A DNA stretch of 64,000 nt from Peristeroidobacter agariperforans (lineage in GTDB: Bacteria > Pseudomonadota > Gammaproteobacteria > Steroidobacterales > Steroidobacteraceae). This document shows positions 57,931 to 64,000 of this stretch, piece by piece (position 1 is the first letter of the stretch; each line of letters starts with the position of its first letter). The notes under the pieces were generated by a model. It was not told the origin of the DNA. It worked only from the letters and a program-made list of their open reading frames with translations, and made no database searches. A program made the translations under genes and the position numbers. The DNA lies in assembly GCF_004138335.1 (NCBI RefSeq), contig NZ_RYFW01000003.1, positions 372,001 through 436,000 of the forward strand, given 5' to 3'.

Positions 57931-59049
57931 CTACGAGCGCGCTATGACACGACTTACCGCTTTGGTGGAGGATTGGCTTGTGTTGATGCGGCGCGCGGCA
58001 CTCAGCGGTTCCGCTTCTCGTAGAGTGCCAGCAGCGCTGCCGCTCCAATTCCGTATGGCGCGACGCAGGCTGGACGCGCACGAGAAGCCCATCAGCTCCG
58101 CGATCTGATCGACGCTCAAGCGCGAGCAGCGCAGGTGATGTGCCGTGAGCTCCATGAGAACTTCGTGCGAGAGCTCGCGAAAGGTGACGCCTTCGCTGGC
58201 GAGCCGCCGTGTCAGGGCGCGAGGCGTGACGCTCAACATCGAGGCGATCTCTTTGAGCGGCGGGCGTTTGTTGAAGCCGGCGAACACGTGCCAGCGAACC
58301 TTGGCCCGATAGCTCGGCTCGACCTGCGATTCCGCCAACTCCTGCTCGCAGCGCTGGATGATTCGATCGAATGCGCGCCGTCGGAATGGACGGAACGGTT
58401 CCAGTACGAAATGCCGATGTGCGGCGATGTAGGAGCGCGGGCAATCGAAGCGAACCGAAGTGCAGGGGAGCGAGCGATACAGATCTGCGTAGCTTGGCTC
58501 GGAGTAGTTGAGACACACACGGATGGAGGTGTCGGGTGCTGCCTTGTTGCCGCACGAGTCCCAGATGCGAAGCTGCACAGCGAGACGGAATTCACCTTCG
58601 AACTGGCGCAACGGAGCAGGTGCGCCACCGGCAGGAAAGCAGTCGAGCGGATCGACGATCATGCCGTTGAGATCCAGATACGTCGTGGGGCGCCGACCGC
58701 GGAATGCGTACCACGGTTGCGCGATCATCAAATAACGTTGGAAGGCTTCACCGGCCGCACGCAGGCTGGGACTACACTGCACGACCCCGCCGACGGTGCC
58801 GTAATAACTCCAATCGAACATCTGACCGACGAGCAAACCGAGGCCGGGGCGGCGACATCGCGACAGCCCGTTGGCGATCAGCCGCGCCTGCTGTGCATAT
58901 GAAATACGCACACGGGGATCGTCGAGCATCGACTGCGAGATGCCCGTACCGCGGAGCAGAGTGGCAAGGCTGGCGCCGAGTTGCGTGAATGCTTCGATGA
59001 ATCCCAAGGGATGAAGCTGCAGCGGAATGACAGCTGCGTCGGCGTCCAT
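57931..59049 (-). CDS. AraC-family regulator with Arabinose_bd-type sensor
   Basis: 372 residues; ATG 59049 has GGAAGGA upstream. The long N-terminal sensor (about 1-230) is the OruR/Arabinose_bd type: FIEAFTQLGASLATLLRGTGIS, RISYAQQARLIANGL, GLLVGQMFDWSYYGTVGGVVQCS. The C-terminal HTH_18 holds PPLKEIASMLSVTPRALTRRLASEGVTFREL and QIAELMGFSCASSLRRAIRNWSG. It sits on the same strand directly upstream (79 nt) of the propeller/dihaem gene and the hydrolase genes, so it is the likely activator of that locus. The signal would be an ester or fatty-acid-like molecule (inference). Confidence 0.86.
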   Translation of the reverse strand: MDADAAVIPLQLHPLGFIEAFTQLGASLATLLRGTGISQSMLDDPRVRISYAQQARLIANGLSRCRRPGLGLLVGQMFDWSYYGTVGGVVQCSPSLRAAGEAFQRYLMIAQPWYAFRGRRPTTYLDLNGMIVDPLDCFPAGGAPAPLRQFEGEFRLAVQLRIWDSCGNKAAPDTSIRVCLNYSEPSYADLYRSLPCTSVRFDCPRSYIAAHRHFVLEPFRPFRRRAFDRIIQRCEQELAESQVEPSYRAKVRWHVFAGFNKRPPLKEIASMLSVTPRALTRRLASEGVTFRELSHEVLMELTAHHLRCSRLSVDQIAELMGFSCASSLRRAIRNWSGSAAGTLREAEPLSAARRINTSQSSTKAVSRVIARS

Positions 59050-59189
59050 GTCCTTCCCCCGTGCGTCGCTTGCGTCCGCTCGTCCATGGCGGACGTTCGG
59101 CCGTATAGCACGGGCTGGAGAATGTTGTCACCGGGGGCGGCGTTCAGTTCCGCACAGCGCCGGCCCCGTCGGTTCGAACTCGAGCGATC

Positions 59190-60431
59190 TCAGAACGACA
59201 GATACGCTCCGATGTTGAAGGTGTTGCTGTCGTTCTCGATGCCGTTGTGAGCTTCGGCGTGCACATCGGAGAACTCGAGGATCGCGGTGAGATTCTCGGT
59301 CACCGAATAATAGACGCCGGCCGTATATTTCTCGTTGGTTTTCACGAGGTCCGAGGGCGCTTCGCCCGAGGCGAGATCCAGATTGCTCTGACCGTAGTTG
59401 ACGCCGAGCTTGACGTCACCGAACTTGTAGGTTGCCTGAGCGAGGAAGCCATCGGAGTCGCGTTCCTGGCCGGTGATCGTCGCGCCGAACAGATACAACG
59501 CTGTGGTGCCCATGCCTTTGCCGTCGTAGTACCAGGCGAGCACTTCGAAATCGCCCAAGGTGACTTTGCCGCCGACGTCGAAGCCACGGCTGTCGAAGTC
59601 GCCGATGTTGAGCGGGCCTTCGTGCTTCTGTGAGATGAAACTGGCCGATGCATAGAAGACGTCCGATTTGAACGCAACCTTGGCGTGGTAGCCGGGGCTG
59701 CCTTCGGGCGTCGCCGTGCCTTGAGTGATGGGCTCGAGCGGATCGAAGATGCCGACGGTGATTTTCAAGCCGCCGAAACTCGGCGTCGTATAGTTGATCT
59801 GACCCAGCCAGTCCGTATAGATGTAACCGAGTCCGATCGAGCCCAGCGATGTGTTGGCCGGCGCCGCGTAGTTGCCATTGCCAGCGCCGACGCCGGGCAG
59901 CGTCATGTCGTTCAAAATTGCGTCGGCGCCGAACAGGCCGATGTTACGGCCGAGCATGAACTCGCCCATCTTGTCGTTGCCGAAGGTCATGAACACCTGG
60001 CGCATGTCGATGGCGGTGGTGCCGAGCGCCGTGTTCAGCAGGTCTGCGCCTTGCTGCAGATTCGGGCTGCCGTCGTTGGTGCTGATGCCCGGATAGAAGC
60101 CGAAAGTCACCGAGAGGTCGAGGCCCTTCTGGGTCGTTTTGGCCCCGATCGCAAGGGCGGCCGGAAGCAGGCCGTTGCTGACCGAGGAGGTGCTGTCTTC
60201 TCCAGCTGCACCACGGCACGCGAGCCCGCCGGTGATTCCGAGCGTCGTTTGTTCTTCGCAACTGGAGTGGATGTAGTAAACATTCACATTGCCGCTGGCC
60301 GTCAAGGTCCAGTCACCGGCGGCGACTTCGACCGCGGCGGAGGAGCGGGGCACGAAACTTGCGGCTAGTGCGGCTGTAGCCGTACACCAGCAGATATAGG
60401 TGAGCCCATTTCGGCGTTCTTTGATGCGCAT
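59190..60431 (-). CDS. Outer membrane porin
   Basis: 413 residues from ATG 60431; longer in-frame starts lack a signal. The signal peptide (ICWCTATAALAASFVPRSSA) precedes a 16-strand-type barrel: VAAGDWTLTASGNVNVYYIHS, MGEFMLGRNIGLFGADAIL, TLGDFEVLAWYYDG, FLAQATYKFGDVKLGVNYG and the terminal FNIGAYLSF with Phe at the end. It belongs to the general gram-negative porin fold but has two cysteines near the N-terminus that could form a disulfide. A 273-nt region upstream has operator-like palindromes. It may take up products of the neighbouring secreted enzymes. Confidence 0.83.
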   Translation of the reverse strand: MRIKERRNGLTYICWCTATAALAASFVPRSSAAVEVAAGDWTLTASGNVNVYYIHSSCEEQTTLGITGGLACRGAAGEDSTSSVSNGLLPAALAIGAKTTQKGLDLSVTFGFYPGISTNDGSPNLQQGADLLNTALGTTAIDMRQVFMTFGNDKMGEFMLGRNIGLFGADAILNDMTLPGVGAGNGNYAAPANTSLGSIGLGYIYTDWLGQINYTTPSFGGLKITVGIFDPLEPITQGTATPEGSPGYHAKVAFKSDVFYASASFISQKHEGPLNIGDFDSRGFDVGGKVTLGDFEVLAWYYDGKGMGTTALYLFGATITGQERDSDGFLAQATYKFGDVKLGVNYGQSNLDLASGEAPSDLVKTNEKYTAGVYYSVTENLTAILEFSDVHAEAHNGIENDSNTFNIGAYLSF

Positions 60432-60616
60432 GGCTTTCCCCAATACGGTGTTGACCGTTGCCCGACCTGTAGCAAGGGCTATGCCACTTCGGGATGAGGT
60501 CATTCGCGTGCACACGGCGCGCTGCGGTCGTAGGCAATCGACATGCAGCGGCGCATTGTTTGCAACGAGGAGAGCAGCGAAGGGCAAGGCGTGTGGTTAC
60601 GGCAACAGCTCACAAT

Positions 60617-60633
60617 GTGTCAGTACGTGACAC
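60617..60633. promoter_or_regulatory. Operator-like palindrome GTGTCA-N5-TGACAC
   Basis: GTGTCAGTACGTGACAC has perfect 6-bp arms around GTACG. A second inverted pair, CACTGT (60631-60636) and ACAGTG (60653-60658), overlaps it. The cluster lies between the divergent porin and pentapeptide-repeat genes, 72 nt before the latter, so a dimeric repressor such as TetR type is plausible. Confidence 0.5.
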
Positions 60634-60704
60634 TGTTACGGCACACACCGGCACAGTGATACAGTCGTTGCGGTAGCGAAACATTTGTGGAATAGGACCG
60701 AGGC

Positions 60705-61375
60705 GTGCGTGCCAGGAAACATTGGGTGAATTTGTGGCAATGCAGGGCAGTGGTCGCTCGCCTGGGTCTGGCGTATCTCCTCTGCGCCAGTTCGTCATTC
60801 GCTGCGCCTGCGACTCGGGAACAGGTGATATCGCAACTCGAATCCGGCACTACGGATCTTTCCAATTTACAAGCGAATGGCGTCGATCTCTCCGGCATCG
60901 ATTTCCGCGGCGCCCGATTGTTCGGGGCGAATCTGGACGGGGCCAATCTTGCCAACGCGAAGCTCGCTCGCTGCAACCTGGATCTGACGCTGATGCGCGG
61001 GACCGTGCTGGTGAAAGCAGACCTACGCGAGGCGAGCATCTTTGGCGTCTCTTGCTGGATAAGGCGAATCTGTCCGGTGCGGATCTGCGCGGCGCACGCC
61101 TGATGAGCAAGCTCGATGACGTCAACCTCGAGGGCGCAAACCTATCCGACTTGAAGGCCGGCGCAGATATGCGCAATCAGCCGATGGGATTGATCCGGAT
61201 CGTGCTCACGCACGCGTCGCTCAAGGGCGCCAACCTGGAGGGCGCGAAACTCGGTGGCGCTATTCTCACCGATGCGCAGATCCACAACGCCATCTTCGTC
61301 GGCGCGACCGGGTTGAAAGAGGTGCTCGGCCTCGATTCGACCCAAGGCAAAGAGACCGCGACATTCGATCCCTAG
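60705..61375 (+). pseudogene. Pentapeptide-repeat protein, frameshifted by a TC repeat
   Basis: A signal peptide (VVARLGLAYLLCASSSFAAPA) precedes pentapeptide repeats (LSNLQANGVDLSGIDFRGARL, LFGANLDGANLANAKLARCN). The frame breaks near 61048-61051, where TCTC occurs. Removing one TC gives GVLLDKANLSGADLRGARL and continues the repeats in perfect five-residue register to the end (ASLKGANLEGAKLGGAILT, stop at 61375), about 222 residues. GTG 60705 has AGGACCGAGG upstream. Either a real frameshift or a sequencing error. The periplasmic right-handed beta-helix would be of unknown function. Its stop shares CTAG with the convergent kinase gene. Confidence 0.78.
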
Positions 61376-63699
61376 CCGGTTGGCAGCATGCGGCGCTCGA
61401 AGTGATCGTCGCTGCCCGGGCCGCGGAGTCGTTCGAGTGCTTCGGCGAGCTCGCTGGCGAGATAGGGCTTGCGGAGGAACGGCCAATCGCCGCCGTGCGC
61501 GAGCGATTCTTCCAATGTTTCTCCGGCGTAGCCCGAGCTCAGCAATACTTTGATGCCGGGCCGCAGTTGCTCGGCCCGTTTGGCCAGCGCCACGCCGTTC
61601 ATATCGCCGGGCATGACGACATCGCTTACCAGCACGTCGATCTGCACCTTCGATTGCAGAATGCGCAGCGCTTCCTCGGCGTTCTCGGCACGGACAACGC
61701 GATGGCCAAGATCGGCGAGCATCACTTCCACGATGCCTGCGACCGACGGATCGTCTTCGGCCAGCAGAATATTCCATACGAGGTCGGATGACCTGATCAC
61801 CGGTTCGGACGCTTCGGGCACCGGCAGGGTGGCTCCGATCGGCAGATACACGTTGAAAGTCGTGCCCGTGCCCGGCGCGCTGCGGACTTGCACCTCGCCG
61901 CCGGACTGACGCACGAAGCCATACACCTGGCTCAGGCCGAGTCCGGTGCCCTTGCCCGGAGATTTGGTGGTGAAGAACGGCTCGAAGATCCGACTCATCA
62001 CCGCTTCGTTCATGCCTTCGCCCCGATCGGCGACGGTGAGCTCCAGGTAGCGGCCCGCCGGCAGATTCGGAGCGTTTGTGTGCGACAGCTCGACGACCTG
62101 CGTCTGCACGACGATCTCACCACCCGCGGCGCTCGCGTCGGTCGCGTTCACCAGCAGATTCAACATCGACGCTTCGAATTGCGCCGGATCGATCAGCGCG
62201 ACGGCTTCGTCGGGGCACAAACGCAGCACCAGCGAGATCGATTCTCCGGTCGCGCGCTTCAACAGCGGCTCGCATTCGCGGATCAGGACGTTGAGATCGG
62301 ATGCCTGCGGCTGCAACGGTTGTCGACGTGCGAATGCCAGCAGTTGCGCAGTGAGTCGTTCGCCGCGCCGGGCGGCGGCAAGCGCGGCTTCGCCGAGTCG
62401 CTTGCGTCGCGCGGCGTTGTCGGGATGCTTGAGAATGACATCGAGCGCGCCGATCACGACCGTCAGCAGATTGTTGAAGTCGTGAGCGACGCCGCCGGTC
62501 AGGCGGCCGAGCGCATCGAGCCGTTGTGCGTGCATCAGCGCAGCTTCCGCCTCCGATTTCGCAGCGATGGCCTCAGCGGCGCGATGTTCGGCAAACAGCT
62601 TTGCAGTGACATCCTGGAACGCGGCAACCGTCAGCTGTTCGTGATTGCCAGCGTGCACCGGAGCGGCGGTCGTCTCGAACTGCACCACTTCTCCATCGGG
62701 CCGGCGATAGCTCTGCAATTGCGGGCCGACGCGACGGTTCTCCGCCATCGCCTTGTAGAGAACGTATTCCTTGGGCAGCAACTGGTTGCCGGTTTGATCG
62801 ACCACGCCGCCCGCGATCTGCTGATCCCAGATCGCCTGCGTGTCGATGCGACGACCGAGCAGCCGTTCCGCTTCGGCATTTGCAAAGCGCACCTCGCCGG
62901 CGGGCGCCGCTGCGACCAGGACGCCGATTGGCAGATTGTCGAGGACCGCGCGCAGCTGTTGTTCGCTCTGCAAGGCAGCCCTCAGTGCCAACGCTTCGAC
63001 CCGGCGGTCGTGCAGGGCCGCGATCAACGTCAGTAGTAAGATGAAGAAGGTGCCCGCAGCCACGCCGACGGCCAGCACGATCGAATCGATACCCGCCGGC
63101 TCGATGTCGCGCAGCGAGCTTGTATCGACCTCAACGCCCAGCATCGCGGAGTAGTGCATGCCGACGATGGCAAAGCCCAGCGCGCACGCTCCCAAAGCAC
63201 GTTGCGCACCCGTCGTGTTCTTGGCTGCCATCACCAGCGCGCCGGTGGATGCGCTGACCGCCACGATGAACGCGAGCACTGCATACATTGGCTCATAAGT
63301 GAGAGCGACCCCGGTGATCAACGCCGCCATGCCGACGTAGTGCATGGTGCAGATGCCTGCCCCCATGGTCACGCCGCTGAACAATAGCCGACTGAACGAC
63401 TGCTGCCGGGACGCGAAAAAGAATGCGAAGGCGGTGGTGGCGATCGCCAGTCCCAGCGACAACAGCGTGAGCCCGACCTGGTAGCGCACTTCGTCGCCGG
63501 GATCGAAACCGAGCATGGCGATGAAGTGCATCGACCAGATGCTCAGGCCCATCGCGATGCCCGCCGCAGCGATCCAGGCCATGCGCCATGCGCCGCCATG
63601 CGCTCGCACCCGACGGAACAGATCGAGCGCGGTCCAGGAACCGAACCACGCTGTAAGGATCGATAAAACAACGAAAATAGGGTGATGAGCCGCGTGCAT
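61372..63699 (-). CDS. MHYT-PAS hybrid sensor histidine kinase with receiver
   Basis: 775 residues from ATG 63699. The N-terminal MHYT domain has seven TM helices and the motifs [18 protein letters not shown] and MHYSAMLGV, thought to bind copper and sense gases such as O2, CO or NO. A PAS domain about 265-370 ([22 protein letters not shown]), HisKA with His in [18 protein letters not shown] near 420, HATPase_c with N-box [11 protein letters not shown]1 [10 protein letters not shown] and [20 protein letters not shown] follow. The C-terminal receiver has phospho-Asp in [14 protein letters not shown] and Lys in [12 protein letters not shown] complete hybrid kinase without an adjacent output gene. 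Confidence 0.92.
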   Translation of the reverse strand: MHAAHHPIFVVLSILTAWFGSWTALDLFRRVRAHGGAWRMAWIAAAGIAMGLSIWSMHFIAMLGFDPGDEVRYQVGLTLLSLGLAIATTAFAFFFASRQQSFSRLLFSGVTMGAGICTMHYVGMAALITGVALTYEPMYAVLAFIVAVSASTGALVMAAKNTTGAQRALGACALGFAIVGMHYSAMLGVEVDTSSLRDIEPAGIDSIVLAVGVAAGTFFILLLTLIAALHDRRVEALALRAALQSEQQLRAVLDNLPIGVLVAAAPAGEVRFANAEAERLLGRRIDTQAIWDQQIAGGVVDQTGNQLLPKEYVLYKAMAENRRVGPQLQSYRRPDGEVVQFETTAAPVHAGNHEQLTVAAFQDVTAKLFAEHRAAEAIAAKSEAEAALMHAQRLDALGRLTGGVAHDFNNLLTVVIGALDVILKHPDNAARRKRLGEAALAAARRGERLTAQLLAFARRQPLQPQASDLNVLIRECEPLLKRATGESISLVLRLCPDEAVALIDPAQFEASMLNLLVNATDASAAGGEIVVQTQVVELSHTNAPNLPAGRYLELTVADRGEGMNEAVMSRIFEPFFTTKSPGKGTGLGLSQVYGFVRQSGGEVQVRSAPGTGTTFNVYLPIGATLPVPEASEPVIRSSDLVWNILLAEDDPSVAGIVEVMLADLGHRVVRAENAEEALRILQSKVQIDVLVSDVVMPGDMNGVALAKRAEQLRPGIKVLLSSGYAGETLEESLAHGGDWPFLRKPYLASELAEALERLRGPGSDDHFERRMLPTG

Positions 63700-63838
63700 G
63701 TCTTCTGCGCACACTTCCGTGCTGTGGCCGCCAGCATAGAGCCAGAAAAAACGGCAAAACAATAGGACGAGCCGGGTTTCGCGCCCGGGGAGCGGATTAA
63801 GCCGACCAACGGATTACCCGAGGGGGCCTGCGGTAGGC

Positions 63839-63864
63839 CGGCCGGGGGGCGCAGGGACCGGCCG
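63839..63864. other. Hairpin CGGCCGG-N12-CCGGCCG
   Basis: Perfect 7-bp arms separated by 12 nt, between the MHYT kinase gene and the next leftward gene. Located about 50 nt past the latter's stop on its strand, so a terminator is possible, but no T-run follows. Confidence 0.3.
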
Positions 63865-63914
63865 CGTTGACAAATTCAGTCGGGGCTGTCGCTCAGCGCC
63901 GACAACGGGCCCGT

Positions 63915-64000
63915 TCAGCGTAGCGGCTGCAACTCTTCGTCGCTCCAGGGCTCGTCGCGATGGGCGACGACGCCGCGAATGGATTCGACGGTGCGCGGAT
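63915..64000 (-). CDS. 3' end of a gene running off the window
   Basis: The last 86 bases hold an open frame on the - strand whose codons end ESIRGVVAHRDEPWSDEELQPLR before a TGA (63915-63917). The polar, Asp/Glu-rich end looks like a normal protein C-terminus. The rest of the gene lies outside the window. Too little is present to name a family. Confidence 0.5.
   Translation of the reverse strand, partial: PRTVESIRGVVAHRDEPWSDEELQPLR

Noticed and set aside
60722-61375. Treating the second pentapeptide frame as a separate gene from 60722
   Set aside because: Its first 100 residues are out of frame with the signal peptide and repeats; only its end carries pentapeptide repeats.

Overview
The window reads as a GC-rich chromosomal stretch from a Gram-negative bacterium. 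Outer-membrane efflux proteins, porins, TorF-type barrels, lipoproteins and a lipase-foldase-like protein all point that way. The gene set (thiC-thiO-thiS-thiG-thiE-thiD under a TPP riboswitch, an Fsr-type exporter, MacAB, CHRD proteins, a PETase-like esterase) fits a free-living gammaproteobacterium of the Steroidobacter/Nevskiales type. That placement is inference, not a search result. I see no rRNA, tRNA, insertion sequence, phage gene or CRISPR array. Genes are packed tightly, often with 1-17 nt overlaps, and no gene-free stretch exceeds 300 bases.

Layout. 0-7.4 kb: a + strand catabolic run (tannase-family esterase, CapA-type metallophosphatase, Abhydrolase_10-type secreted hydrolase, MFS importer, MmgE/PrpD). 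7.5-10.7 kb: CHASE/PAS histidine kinase, then a STAS-like protein overlapping an MbcA/ParS-type protein. 10.7-17.4 kb: a BaeSR-like two-component system divergent from macA-macB-outer membrane factor. 17.5-20.9 kb: DUF2254 protein, chrA, wrbA. 21-25.8 kb: biotin-dependent acyl-CoA carboxylase pair facing a TetR regulator with a clear operator between them, then a YjbQ protein. 25.9-30.9 kb: Fsr-type exporter with a NimR-like AraC regulator, HD-GYP phosphodiesterase, trypsin-like protease, MOSC protein. 31-36.3 kb: thiamine operon. 36.3-42.2 kb: carboxylesterase, haloacetate-dehalogenase-like hydrolase, YtrA-type GntR regulator with a membrane protein, secreted unknown, retropepsin-like protein.

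42.2-47.2 kb (- strand): TorF-like barrel, ECF sigma factor, anti-sigma factor, subtilase lipoprotein, and a TonB-like/DUF4900-like chimera. Sigma, anti-sigma and subtilase overlap by 4 nt each. The anti-sigma periplasmic domain looks like a subtilase propeptide, which suggests a self-contained protease-coupled signalling module.

47.3-60.4 kb is the most distinctive part. It has secreted cytochromes (a CHRD protein and a lipoprotein sharing one haem domain, and a beta-barrel with an N-terminal CxxCH). A - strand run follows: porin, AraC regulator, beta-propeller/dihaem protein, a frameshifted PETase-superfamily hydrolase with its helical partner, then a close PETase/cutinase relative with a lipase-chaperone-like partner. 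The beta-propeller protein and the frameshifted hydrolase share the same N-terminal beta-rich module. Together this looks like an extracellular polyester- or lipid-ester-degrading locus. The window ends with a frameshifted pentapeptide-repeat gene, an MHYT hybrid kinase and the tail of one more gene.
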